Counted from the stretch's first letter, positions 48,081 through 59,422 are shown. The stretch: DNA of 64,000 nucleotides from Prillingera fragicola (GCA_002335605.1 BEDY01000008.1:620001-684000), one strand, 5' to 3'. Made by a program: numbers and translations. Notes: generated from the sequence alone by a model not told the origin.

Positions 48081-48464
48081 GGTGAATTGAACAAAGTAGA
48101 GTATGTGAAAGCTACACGATCGATGATCGATGAGGGACTGGCCGTCCAGCTTTTAGTCAAATGACGAGAGAGGCTGCCCGACTGGTGCCGAATGCTATAC
48201 ATGGCTAACACGACCGCGTGAACATGGCGTCGGATATATCACCCATCGTTCTAATCAGCCAAGGCCTCTTGACATAGCTTGGTAACTCTTAGTTGTGCAT
48301 CCATGCTTCACAAACGTCTCTGTTGATAACCATCGCGCTGCCTCGGCTAGGTCGGCTGGTGAGCGATGAAAGTGGAGGTCGATCCACCCACCGATGGCGT
48401 GCCTGGTGTCCAGTTTCAAACAGAAAAGTTCGAGTCCATCCATCCAGCGTCTATACAATCCACA
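48081..48464. promoter_or_regulatory. Divergent promoter region, hydrolase / SET-domain gene
   Basis: About 380 bases between outward start codons. The frame of the SET gene is open upstream of its ATG to 48366. No clear core element. Confidence 0.4.
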
Positions 48465-50001
48465 ATGAGCACCCAAGAGCGCGCCGAGCGCATGCTGACG
48501 TGGCTAAAGAAGAACGGTGGCCATGTTCATCCATCTGCCGAGCTCCGCAACGGTGAGCGCCTTGTCCACACCCCGCTAACCCCAACGTAGACCCCACAGT
48601 CGGGTTGTCGCTCTTTGCCACTGGTCCCATCGCTATCGATGACCGTCTCGTGTCTTGTCCCTTTGCAGTGGCCATTACACCCGGTCTATCAACTCGGGTT
48701 GTAGCTGCTGTCACTGGAGTGCCCGCTGAAGACCTACTGTGGCCTGCCGGCTCGGACAAGGCAGGCGAACCTTGGAACGAGCGCATGCGAACGGCCGCCT
48801 ACATTGGGCTGCACTGGGTGTGGGACGACCGCGAGAAGGCTGGAGGTGGAAAGGCGTAGGTCAAAGAAAGCTTTAGTCTACATAGGCTGACTCTATAGAC
48901 GGCCCACTGAGCTCGCTCACGCCGCGTACATTGAAGCTCTGCCACGTCCAGCAGATCTCACTACGCCTCTGTACTTTTCCGCTGAGGAGCGTGCACTGCT
49001 CTCTGGAACCAATCTTGTCGGCGCCATTGCCGACCGAGAGCGCGAGTGGAAAAGCGAGTCAGCGGCAGTTCGCTCAGTGCTCAAGGAGGAGGGCTTGACG
49101 TGGTATCGTTACCTAGCAGTGGCAACCTACCTCTCATCGCGCGCATTTCCCAGCCGCCTGCTCAAGCTTCCTGACGGCGAGAGCGATGCGGCCCCGCCGG
49201 GGTCACAGGACAGCGGATCACATCCGGTTCTGCTTCCTGGTGTGGACATGCTAAACCGCAAGTACACGAGAATGTCGACAGTGACTAACAAACCTCAGAC
49301 GCTCGAGGTCATCCCATTCTCTGGCTCTCGTCCCGCGTCACCAGCCCGGAGGTTACCGAGACCGTCCCTGCCATTTCTCTCATGGCTGCCCAGTCGGCCG
49401 AGGCTGGTGCCGAACTGTTCAACAACTATGGAGCCAAGCCCAACGAAGAACTTCTTCTGGGCTACGGCTTTGTCATCCCAGACAACCCAGATGACACAGT
49501 TGTCCTTCGCCTGGGAGCGGCAAGCATGCCTGACGACGTTGCCAAGCGTCTTGCTGCCAAGGGCTTGGATGCCACCCAACGGTTTGCCGTTGGTCGTGAC
49601 GGTGAGCTTCCCAGGGAGTTGCTCGAGGTTGTCCGCACGATGATGGGTTCTGAGGGCGACGATGATGTGGACGAGGAAGACGAGCACGCCGAACATGAAG
49701 CTGAGGAAAGGGGCCTTAATCTCGAGCTGGACGTACTGGGCATGCTAGGTGGCATGTTGGAGGACAAGCTTGCCAAGATCAAGGCGGGATCTCGAGAGGG
49801 TCAGGTTGAGGGGGTTCGTAAAGGGGTAGCACAGATGTGCGCTGTGTATCGCAAGGGTGAGTACTCGTCCCTAGGGATCCAAGCTGACAGCCGACAGGCC
49901 AGGCCGAGATTCTCGACGCAGCAATGGACAAGCTCAGCGACCGTGTCGAACGCATAGAGAGCCTTCTTGACGAGAGTCCTGGGTGTGGGTGTGGCTGTTA
50001 A
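48465..50001 (+). CDS. SET-domain lysine methyltransferase, RKM/SETD (LSMT) type
   Basis: Predicted SAM-dependent methyltransferase for a lysine in a non-histone protein. Exons 48465-48552, 48591-48855, 48899-49257, 49299-49856 and 49898-50001 give 457 residues. MLTWLKKNGGHVHPSAELR, then GLSLFATGPIAIDDRLVSCP, is the typical N-terminal SET lobe. After a large insert come LPGVDMLNHARGHPILWL and AEAGAELFNNYGAKPNEELLLGYGF, with the NH and NNYG signatures. The DMLNH sequence forms only if a GC-donor intron (AACC/GCAAGT, 49258-49298) is removed. The C-terminal half has an acidic patch and a helical end. The last residues PGCGCGC are odd: alternating Cys and Gly at the very end. The protein substrate is unknown. 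Confidence 0.87.
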
Positions 50002-50273
50002 TTGGATATTCGTACCAGTGGCCTATAGAGAGCATGGTGGCCGGACTGCTATCCATCACGGAATCAATCGCGAATGCACCTGTACATTTCGGCCTGAATC
50101 AAGGAGCTATCAGTCCTCTTCCCTTCTCTATCAACACTATGCATACATATTGGGACCATTTGAGCTTCACGTCTACGTTTATGCTTGCTTTCTGTCTCCT
50201 GCCACTCAGACTTGCGGTCTCCCATATCGTCACGATGTCGCTGTGCAGATACTAAATAAATGGTCGAATTAAA

Positions 50274-51700
50274 TCACGAATGGGACTGATTGGCGGCACA
50301 CCCGTCCGTCGCCAGCCCGAGCTGGGCGAGAAATTCAAGCATACCGCCAGAGTGGAGCGAGTGAATAATGTGGGCGAGGGCGTGGCATATCTCACAGGCG
50401 GGAAGGCTGCACTTGTGGGCGCCAACGACAGCCGAGGCCTGATGGGTGGCCACCGGAGCGCGCTGGGGAGGAGAAGCGGCTGTCGCAGCGTCCCTCGCCA
50501 CCGGTGGAGGGTTGAGGGGACTGTTGGCAGGAGTAGAAGGACCCAGAGCCTCGGAAACCATTGCAGAGGAAGAATTCGTGATGTTGGCGTGGGTGTTGGA
50601 GAGATTGGTTGTGCCGGGGAGGGTGGGAACGTTGGAAAGGTGGAGGGCGTTGGTCGTCGTCTTGTCGGGGTGGGACTGGGGCTGAGACCGGGACTGGGAC
50701 TGGCTCGAGTTACCAGCCGAGGACGGGCCTGGAAGATTGTCCTTGGAGTGATCGGTGGTGTGAGAGGAGGCTGACTCAGCAGCAGCGCGAACTTGAGCAA
50801 TGAAACGCTTAGGCGACGGGACAGACGGTGCGCTGCCAACTTGGCTCGATGTGGCTGGCGCGTCCACCTCCACCTCGACTGAGGTGGCCTTATACTTGCC
50901 CTTCTTCTCTCGGCGAGCATGGGCGAGCTTTTCCTCCTTACGCTTGCGCTTACCCTTGGTCTTGGATGGCGTTTGATCGGGCTGCGGGGGTCCAGGAGGT
51001 TGACCCCAGAACGCCTCCCGCCGTGTGGCGGACTTCTCGGTGGCCATGTCACTGTCTAACTCGTCTTCGTCCTCCGCGCCCGAGCCTTCCGGAGAATTCC
51101 AACGACGGTGACTGGCGGTAGCGGTCTTGAGTACCTTCTCAGCCTTCTCAGCTGCAGGCATGACCTTCTCCTCTCCATCAGATTCTGCAGCAGAGCCCTC
51201 CGCGGACCGAGATGTCGGGGGAATGGGGCGCCCGCGACTGCTGTTGGCGTCAACCACCGCCCACGTCGGGCCTGCCTGAGCATCGGAGTCCCGGGAAGGC
51301 TCCTCATCTCTAGCTCCACGCTTTTCAGTGGGAGGGGGAGTTGGCAGCATTATAAAGGATGGAGAACGAGGGGGAGGGGTGCGAAGGTCGATAGGGTCAT
51401 CCCTGGCGCCTCGAACGTCGTTCACGTGAGCACTACTGGTCAGCTCAAGCTAATGCCAGAACATGAACGTACCGATTTCTGGTCTTGGAGCGACGATTGC
51501 CACGTCCTCTAGTCTTCTTTCTGGGAGGCTTGGGTCTGGCAGGACCCAGGTGGATGTGGGGGTCTGCGAGGTCAGCCAAATTTGATGCTGCTGCCAGGCT
51601 GATGTTTCGACTTACGGTCCTTCGCAATATGAGTTCGCAGACGCTTGACGTGCTTGTACGTCCTTTTGCAGCCAGGGCAGGGGGTCCTAGCCTCTTCCAT
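50274..51700 (-). CDS. Basic, Ser/Pro-rich protein with one N-terminal C2H2-like finger
   Basis: Exons 51616-51700, 51473-51563 and 50274-51432 give 444 residues. The start MEEARTPCPGCKRTYKHVKRL then RTHIAKDHPHIH fits a single C2H2 zinc finger (CPGC and later His residues), although the spacing is loose. A strongly basic run (RPKPPRKKTRGRGNRRSKTRNR) follows and could be a nuclear signal, with a second one near the middle (KTKGKRKRKEEKLAHARREKKGKYK). The remainder is low-complexity. The C terminus has a small Cys/His-rich helix (HKCSLPACEICHALAHIIHSL). I do not recognise the family. Nuclear location is inferred from the basic runs. Confidence 0.7.
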
Positions 51701-52441
51701 GATGTAGATGATTGCAGTAGAGTTTTGCTGGAAGGGTAGTGTGAGAATGGAGAATGGTCAGGCATAGGCTTGCTCAGTCTGAGTCGCACAACGTGTGTGC
51801 GGAGCAACTCTTATTCTCATCACTCCACTGCCGCCCTGGAATGGCCTTGTCAGGATGGCACGCCCTGTGTGGATAGATTGCCACCCATAGGCCATAGGTG
51901 CTTTGTCCTTTGGCTCCCACCTGCCACTGATCGTGCTGACGAGGACAGGTGCAAATGTGCGCATGTGCCAGACGTGCTGCATGTCCAGTGCCACTCACTC
52001 AGTAGTATTGCAGAGTACTCGGCCTCCACCACAGTTGACAAGACGTCACTTTCACGTGAATACCACGTGCAATGATTAAACGCCGGAAATGCCGGTTCAT
52101 TGTCCTCTCCCGGCTGTGCCTCCGCCTCCAGCCTGGCTCGCTCGGGTGACCAGACCCCCACCGGCCCACTGGCGGCGTGGCTGAGCTGGGGGCCGCTGGG
52201 GGCGTCACGGCGGGTGGGGTGGTCCAGTCCATTCTGCAACCTTCCTCGTCTCCTCTTCTCTTTCCCCAGCCTCTTCAACGATTACAACAGAGCAGATCAA
52301 CGGGCACCCACGCTCAAACACCTCTTTCAGCTCAACAACCCTTCTCGACCTCCTTACGGTACGCGAACGACGCGCCCCAAAGACTACCCCGTTAGCGCCT
52401 ACTTTACCCAAGCTCGCACGCGACCTTTACGAACCACAGCC
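51701..52441. promoter_or_regulatory. Divergent promoter region, finger protein / RRM protein
   Basis: About 740 bases between outward start codons. The right third is C/T-rich leader. No element stands out. Confidence 0.4.
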
Positions 52442-53832
52442 ATGTCTGCACCTACCGAGACTGCTGCTTCTGCCGCCACTGCGCCTGCCGCAACCACCGC
52501 TGCTGTTGAGGAGCTCGGCCCCGTCGCCGATGGTCTTCGCGTGAGTCCATAGCCCCGGCTGCCAAGGTGGCGACGGCCCGTGCTCGCCCAACCTGAGCGT
52601 GCCGAGAGAGTGTGCGCTGACCTTGATCCATTAGGTCTATGTTGGCAACCTCGCATTCAACGTGAGCTATTCTATTCACTGCATCATTCTACTTACTGAC
52701 GCATGCAGGCCACTGAGGAGCAGGTTCGCGAGCACTTTGCCAAGGTCGGCGGTGAAATGTAAGCCGGCGGCAGGCACGATCATTGCATCATGGGCTGACA
52801 TCCGTCCTCAGTGACTCGGTCATCCTTCCAACTCGCTACAAGAGCCTCCGCCCTGCTGGCTACGCGTTTGTGACCTACAAGACAGTCGAGGACGCCAAGA
52901 ACGCTGTTGAAAAGCTCAACGAGACTGGTGCGCTGCATAGGAATGACGCAGCTGATGATATCAGAGATTGGTGAGCGCAAGATCCAGCTTGAACTTGCGC
53001 GCTCCAAGGAGGAGAACGAGCAGCGCAAGACCGAGATTCTCACCAAACGCCGCGAAACCCAGGCTACCAAAGCTGCGGACAAGGCCGCCGACGGCGAAAA
53101 GTCTGACAAAGCTGGTGACAAGGCCGACAAGCCCAAGAAGAAGAAGGCTGCCAAGGTTGGTGCCACGCACGCCGTGTCGAGACATTGCTGACCTGTAGCC
53201 CAAGGCCGGGCGTCGCCGTGGTCCGGAGGACGGTGACGAGGCTGCTGTTGACGGTACGACCGAGGACGCCGCCTCCTCCACCAAGAGCAAGACTCCCAAG
53301 GCCAAGGGTCGCATTGACGCTACCGAGGGCGACGCTCCCGAGAGCAAGCCGAAGGCCCCCAAGGCGCCCAAGGAACGCAAGCCTCGTCTCGAGCTCACTG
53401 GTGAGGTCAGCAAGACTACCGTCTTTGTCGCCAATCTTCCGTTCACCGTCGACGACGAGGCTCTCGCCGCACTCTTCACCGACCTCTCCATCAAGGTCAA
53501 GTCGGCCCACGTCATCCGTGGCCTCCGCCGCCTCCCAGGCCGCCGCCCCTTCCTTGGCTCCAAGGGCTTTGGCTTTGTCGAGCTCGACGACGAGTCCCAG
53601 CAGCAGGAGGCCGTCGACAAGATCAACAACACTGCCATTGGCGAACGCACGATTACCGCCAAGGTTGCCCAGGAAATGAAGCCGATTGAGGACGCCGACG
53701 AGAAGGAGTGAGCACCATAAGCTTCCGGCTGTTGCAAGCTCATGCTGACACTACGCCAGTTCCAAGACTGATGCCCCTTCCAAGGCCCCCGCCGCCGAGC
53801 CCGAGGCTACGCCCGCCGTTGCTGCGGCGTAA
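52442..53832 (+). CDS. RNA-binding protein with two RRM domains
   Basis: Seven exons (52442-52540, 52635-52661, 52709-52758, 52812-52927, 52965-53155, 53199-53707, 53760-53832) give 354 residues. RRM1 (about 34-110) has VYVGNLAFN (RNP2) and AGYAFVTY (RNP1). RRM2 (about 235-315) has TVFVANLPFT (RNP2) and KGFGFVEL (RNP1). The link between them is Lys/Ala/Asp-rich (KAADKAADGEKSDKAGDKAD), charged and probably disordered; the N and C termini are Ala/Pro-rich. RNP2 of RRM1 is a separate 27-nt exon of exactly nine codons. Members of this kind act in mRNA or rRNA handling; I cannot name the orthologue. Confidence 0.87.
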
Positions 53833-54860
53833 TACCGATAAAGATTTCCCCTCACCATTCGTGCACTCTGCTGGCTATCAGGCCGGCAAATCAATCATTG
53901 TATATAGTAACTCATCCCACTAGCCTGGAGCCCAGTATGTGGTTTCACAAGCATGAAATAGGGTGAGAACATGAATATTGGACGCCACAGGGCCCACTGT
54001 AAGTTGAAATCGACTGCCAGTGGCCAGTGGCTCCGCCTGGCGCCTCCGTCACGAGTCAGAGATCCCTTGTTGCACAGACGCGTCGACTAGATGAGTGCGA
54101 GCGTTAGGGAGTGCGCGGACAGTGCACCAGTTCAGGCGCCAATGCGCCGATTGCAGCCAAAAGTCAGCTAGCAATATAATCATGCCATTCATGACTTGGT
54201 GCTACAGTTCTGTTAGCGTGGTACCCGTCAACAAAGATCTGAGGGTCGTAACGATGCCGGCATCCTGCCATTTACCTCCGGCCTCCGGGACCCATAACAT
54301 TACTGCATACGTGTCACAAGTAGTGGCTTGGTGGCCGGCCCCTTTGCTGGTGTTGTTTCTGAAGCGAGCCTGCATATCATGCATTAATGCATAAACACGT
54401 CCTTGCGAGCTTGCGTGCTGGAGGCAAAGCATGAATTGTTCGATCTGGGCGTGCACCTGAAATCGCAGGACTGCAGGGTTGGTCACTGACCGTTTGATAG
54501 TTATATAGCGCCAGCGGCCCCTGACGCGTGCAGCTGCTCCACCGCCGCCGCGTTCAATCCAGCGCGTGCGCCACGCCACGCCGCGCCGACGCCCGCCGCC
54601 GCTACCCCGCCACTGCATCTGTTTTCGTCGTTTAATCTGTCGTCGGCTTGTCCATTCCTCCATCTTTCAACCACACAGCTCCCCACAACTCACTCTTGTC
54701 ATTCGCCGACAGCACTGCTACACACGGCTCTAGGCAAGCTGGAAAGCATCTACAACGCGTTGCTTCTTCTCACGGTAACCCACAAGATCCTCCTCTTCCT
54801 TGACCGGTTTCCCGTCCACTTTACTTGCTGCTACTCAACCCGCCTTTCACCAACGCACCG
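53833..54860. other. Intergenic region between RRM protein and glutaredoxin
   Basis: About 1 kb. It holds a perfect 14-base palindrome ATGCATTAATGCAT at 54379-54392 and a TATATA at about 54502, some 355 bases before the glutaredoxin start. A 153-residue frame on the minus strand (54202-54663) is Arg/Gly-rich and not convincing. Confidence 0.5.
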
Positions 54861-55897
54861 ATGCGTCGTGCCGCTTCTCAGCTCAGCATGCCTACCATCG
54901 CTATTCCCTTTGGCGGCCCCAAGGCGTCGTTACCGCTTCCTGGCAGTGCGCAAAAGCGCAAGCCACTGAGCTCGGCTCCCTCGCGACGCCTGACAAATCT
55001 CTTGCGATCGCGCGTGGCGCGGTGGCCACTGCTGCTTCTCATCTGCCTCGGCGTCTTTTTCGTTTTCGGAGGAACAGGAAGCCGCAGCAGCAGCGACAAA
55101 CACCGCGAAGTTGGACGCGGCGTTGGCACCGGCGACCACGGTGGAGGACGTGAGGTCAAGGGCAGTCCTGGCTACCAGCGCGAGGAGCATGGGTCCGATG
55201 ACTCGGGCATCTTTGCAGAGGACGATTTGGCAGTCATGCACGCTGTCGAGGAGGCCCCGTTGAGTGCCGAAGAGATCAAGGCTGCCAACGCCGAGGCCAT
55301 TAAGAAGACGGGTCTGCTCGTCATTCAACGGCGCGAACAGCTTCGTTCTCTCATTAACTGGATCATGCGTGGTGGAGAGTTTCCAGACGACGTCGAGGCG
55401 CCTACGCAAGATCAGCTTGACGAGATGACTACGAGCACTTTTGAAGAGTTTCTGTCGGGAATCCCGGGAACGGCAGACGACACCTTTGCCGATGGTTGGC
55501 TCAAGGATGCCGAGGACCGGTTGCATATTTGCGTCTTCTCCAAGGTGAGTCGTCCATGTCCTTAGTCAAGTACTAACAAGGTAGACATACTGTGGCTTTT
55601 CGCGCAACGCCAAGAACATCATGAACCAGTACAGCATTATCCCACCACCGTTCATCACAGAGCTGGATCTCCGCGGTGAGTAGACTGTGCGTAGGACGTT
55701 GCTGACTTGCTGCAGACGACATGAGCAAGCTCCAAGCTCTTCTCGGCTTCCTTACCGGCCGCCGCACAGTCCCCAACATTATCATCGACTTTACATCGAT
55801 TGGCGGCTCGGACGAAGTCACCACTCTCCACCACGAGGGCGGGCTTGCAAAGCACCTCAATGGCGCCGAGCTGACGTGGCCTGAGGATCCAAACTAG
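54861..55897 (+). CDS. Membrane-anchored glutaredoxin with CGFS active site
   Basis: Exons 54861-55544, 55585-55675 and 55716-55897 give 318 residues. One transmembrane segment (RWPLLLLICLGVFFVFGG, about 54-71) after a basic N terminus predicts a type II protein of the ER or Golgi, as for yeast Grx6/Grx7. The glutaredoxin domain is C-terminal: ICVFSKTYCGFSRNAK (Cys231), then ITELDLRDD, GRRTVPNIIIDFTSIGGSDEVTTL. The domain layout is of the Grx6/7 group, but the active site is CGFS, the tetrad typical of Grx3/4/5 iron-sulfur glutaredoxins, rather than CPYS or CSYS. The luminal stalk is acidic. The stop is 104 bp from that of the convergent gene. Confidence 0.87.
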
Positions 55898-56001
55898 TCG
55901 TGCCCTCAGTCTTGTGACCTGTACCTGTACGAGCTCGGGGTGGACCTTAGAATGCATGGTTGTGTCTTGTCCACAGGTACTGTACAACAGAACAAGAGTG
56001 T

Positions 56002-57127
56002 TTACCTCTCCACATAGCCGCCAATCAGCCTAACTGTATCTCGTGTGTCGCTCCGCCCCACAGCATGGTAGGCGACCGTCCCACTCGCATCCCCACGCAG
56101 TGAGACATAGAGGAGATACACTGTGAAGACCGTAGAGACCCAGGGATACAGCACGAACACCACCACCCCGAACCCCAGAAGGGCGGCGCTGGCTGTGAGT
56201 AGAGTGATAGCTGCCGTGTCGAGCCCCAGCATGCCGCCGATTCGCCAGAGAAGCCAGGCCCGTGAACGCATTCGACGGTATCGCCTACTCTTTGACCGCT
56301 CAGCCAGACGATGGCGGGCCATGACACGCTCATCCACTGGGGCTAGATGACCTTCAGGTGCGGCATCACCTGCCGGCTCAGGCTCCAAGCCGGGAGCCCC
56401 TTCGACTGGCGCGCCCCCCTGGGCTGCACGAAAGCCTCGCCGCCTTTCCTGGCGAGCAAGAAAATGACCCAAGACAGGCTGGAGCATGAAGATTGCCACG
56501 GGGCCGGCAGAGGCAACGAGTAGGTAGACCCAGAGACGGTACAGTGACGACCCTTGGGGAATGCCGCGTGGTCCAGGACGAAAGACACGCCATAAACAGA
56601 AGTCGAACCATGCAATCTCCACAATCCACATGTCTGTACTTGTCAGCTATGGTCATGTGAGCCTACTTACGAGGACGAAGCCAGACAAAGACCCACCACG
56701 GGGAACACTCCTCCAGCTGTACCCCAAGATTGGATTCTCCGGCGCCAGTTGGGTTCACAGCAGCGGGAGGCAAGCCAGTCATGATGGCCGGGTCCATTGT
56801 GTCGATAGGGCGGCGCGAGCGCTTGGTAGGGGCACTTGCCTCAGGGGGAGGCTTTGGTGAGCTCTCGATGTCGTGGGACGAACAGAGCTGGCAGCGGATG
56901 TTGCAACGTGGTACGCAACTTGGGCCGGGCAGAACGACGCACAAGGGCGTCGAGGAAGGAACAACGGGCTCAGAGGAAGAGGACGAGGCTAGCGGAGTTG
57001 GAAGGGATGCCTCGTTGTGAGCAGGAAGCGGCGCTCGCTCATGCGTGCAAGGAGGCTATGCGGTCAGAAACGTCGCCGCAGCATTGCTCACCTGGTTGGC
57101 TCGTGCGTTGTCGCTCCTGCGGTGCAT
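56002..57127 (-). CDS. Membrane protein with PWW motif, copy 1
   Basis: Exons 57092-57127, 56671-57055 and 56002-56633 give 350 residues. The start is chosen because ATG at 57127 gives MHRRSDNARANQ, spliced in phase. The cytosolic-looking N half is Pro/Ser-rich with a cysteine cluster (CVPRCNIRCQLC). Then ECSPWWVFVWLRPHMWIVEIAWFDFCLWRVF leads into hydrophobic segments: LWVYLLVASAGPVAIFML, TLLTASAALLGFGVVVFVLYPW and FTVYLLYVSL. The intron falls directly after the RP of PWWVFVWLRP in phase 1, exactly as in the gene at 58564-59422, so the two are probably related. No known family recognised; function unknown. Confidence 0.72.
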
Positions 57128-57499
57128 GACGGTCCACAGCAACGTCTCTATCACACCTCACCCCAGAAGAGCCGAGGACAAGTGTCGTGGGACGCAGCCG
57201 CCAGCCTACGTTTGAACGGACAGGAATCGTGAGAAAGTGTGCAAAGATGAATTCATGTTTGACCCTCCACATCAACAAAACAACGGTCAGGACTCCCTCG
57301 TCGACATCTGGCACCTCACAACTGGACCTTGTGCGCCAAATGATGCAAGACTGGGCTGTATGTATTGCTCGCATAATAACTGTTACACAACAAACTAACG
57401 CTCTAATGCGCCAGTGCATTTCTACAGACGAGTCGTCGGGGTCTAATGGAGGACTGTTGTGTCAGCCAAACAACCTGCGGCAGTCCCCGATGTCCCTCC
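57128..57499. other. Intergenic region, minus-strand promoter of PWW copy 1
   Basis: About 370 bases between two minus-strand genes. No feature apart from the expected promoter and 3' end. Confidence 0.4.
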
Positions 57500-58130
57500 C
57501 TACTCACTCTTGTTCACCATCTCATTGGCAAGACGGGAGCCCAGGCCAAAACCAAAGCCGTTGACCGCAGCGTTTCCAACCTGCAAGTCCAAACGTAACG
57601 GAGAGAACACACAGAAAAAACCATTGTCAGCGACAGCCATTGCAACGAGCAGACGCACTCACCTTGTTTCCAACCTTGCCAAAGCGACCTTTCCACTTGT
57701 GGTCATCGTGCTGCTGCTGTGACTGCTGCTGAGGTGGTGCGGCCTGCTGTTGCTGCTGCTGTTGCTGCTGCTGCGGCTCCTGCTGAGGAGGCTTGTAGTC
57801 TTGAGGAGGCTGGTATTGCTGGGCTTGGTATGGTGCGCTCTGATTTGGGGGCTGCTGGTACATTTGCGACTGGTCGTACTGCGGTGGTTGTTGGCCGTAC
57901 TGGTTCATGTACGGGTTGTACTGCTGCTGGCCGGGGGGAGGCGAGCCGGGGTACTGCTGCTGGAAGCCGCCCCCTGACGGCTGACCATACTGCTCGACCT
58001 GGCCGGGGGGAGGGTTGTAGTATCCGCCCTGGTTTGACTGCTGCTGCTGGTAAGGCTGCTGGTAATAGTCCTGTTGCTGTTGGTAACCGCCTTGGGGACT
58101 GGCATAGGCTTGACCTGGGTAGCCGCTCAT
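57500..58130 (-). CDS. Gln/Pro/Tyr-rich low-complexity protein
   Basis: Exons 57663-58130 and 57500-57580 give 182 residues. The first 140 are prion-like: repeats of QQ, PP, YQQ and GG, with a run of ten Gln. The C-terminal 45 (KWKGRFGKVGNKVGNAAVNGFGFGLGSRLANEMVNKSE) have a Gly-x3-Gly rhythm suggesting a glycine-zipper helix that may pack in a membrane or oligomerise. Similar short Q-rich proteins with such tails occur in basidiomycetes, but I cannot assign a role. It lies between two related PWW membrane genes on the same strand. Confidence 0.75.
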
Positions 58131-58563
58131 AGTTGACGTGGTGAAAGGCTGTTGTAGGAGTGAGAGAGTGGAGTCGTTGTGCCGGGCGAGTCGAGGGGTT
58201 ATAAGTGTGTCGACAAGAACAGGATTGGGATGTTGCTGATGTGTCCTGTGAATTTGGTGATTTAGAACGTTGTGGCCACCCGTTTCACCCCTTTTGCAGA
58301 AGGGATCGACAGTGACGCTGGCCGGTGGCCGGACGGCCTGGCTGTGCGCGCCTGCCTGGGTGAGCCCGATGACTGGTCCCAGGCAAGGCACACCCATTTG
58401 ATCAGCTCCCGTCTCGTAATCACCAGCATAGCATTTGGCCGCCAGCCGGCCAGCCGGCCGCCGTTAAGCTCTGAAGCGGTCGTTGGCTTGCTATTGCGTT
58501 TGCATCGGTACAACTCCAGCATCTATGTAACAATAATAATGTACCACTCGACACCATGGCCAC
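58131..58563. other. Intergenic region, Q-rich gene promoter
   Basis: About 430 bases. It carries the promoter of the Q-rich gene. No other feature seen. Confidence 0.4.
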
Positions 58564-59422
58564 TCATGGTGCCGCAATCGCCGCCGCCAATTCTGACGGT
58601 GCAAGTTGACGGGCACTTCTGATGGCCCAAAAGTCGCCCACAAACCGAAGCAGAATGGCAATATCAGCGAGAAACAAGTTTGGCACATGCGAAGCCAAAT
58701 GCTGGACACAACGTGCCCAAAGGGTGACTGTACGGATGAGGTCGCCACCAAACATTGCTAGGACACGATGGAGTAGCCACTGGTGGCCACGCGGAGCATA
58801 GAGTCGGGGGAGGTCCGGGAGGCGCAGAGCCATAAAGGATCGGCGCAGAATATAGTATAGGATAATAGACAATGTGGACGCTCGCGACGACATGTAGAGA
58901 TAGTGGGCAATGCGGAATCTAGCCATCAGTGGCCTGCCAACTTGGCTACTCACGCTGTGGTCTGGTCTTTCCAGCGCACGCCCTGTTTGTCCCCCAGTCG
59001 CATCTGCCACCACCAGAACAATGTCCACGCTACTTCAAACAGCCAGAAGTCTGTTGTCAGAGGAATGTTGTGATATTGTACGCACAAGGACGAACGGTGG
59101 CAAACGCCCACCAAGGCTCGGTGTCTCCGGGTGGGACAGCTGGCAATGGCTCCCTCACTACAGCAATTGTGATATCGTCGTCTGGATCGGTTACGTCCTG
59201 GACACGAGACCGTGCCAACGATATAGAACGGTCATCAATGGCAATTTTGGCGGCTATTCGACGTCGAACGTGTTGGGTTTCAGCAGCAACGTCCAGAGTC
59301 TTAGGCGAGGTCGACCCTCCTACTAATGTATCCATGGCAAGCGTAGGCGACACGCCTGTCACCTGGGAGCTTTGACTACTGGAACCTCCACTTATAGGCT
59401 CTGCCTTGTGAGAACTAGGCAT
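58564..59422 (-). CDS. Membrane protein with PWW motif, copy 2
   Basis: Exons 59086-59422, 58954-59050 and 58564-58918 give at least 262 residues. PGDTEPWWAFATVRPYFWLFEVAWTLFWWWQM matches copy 1 in motif, aromatic content and in a phase-1 intron directly after RP. It then diverges: a short loop with KDQTTAFRIAHYLYMSSRASTLSIILYYIL and LAMFGGDLIRTVTLW, and a C-terminal hydrophobic LFLADIAILLRFVGDFW. The start at 59422 (MPSSHKAEP) is uncertain. A 36-nt intron from GTACCG (near 59482) to CCACAG would join an upstream open frame that runs from about 59680, giving a longer N terminus. Function unknown. Confidence 0.65.

Noticed and set aside
54202..54663. 153-codon minus-strand frame between RRM protein and glutaredoxin genes
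   Set aside because: Arg/Gly-rich composition from GC-rich sequence, no recognisable domain, and overlaps the probable glutaredoxin promoter.
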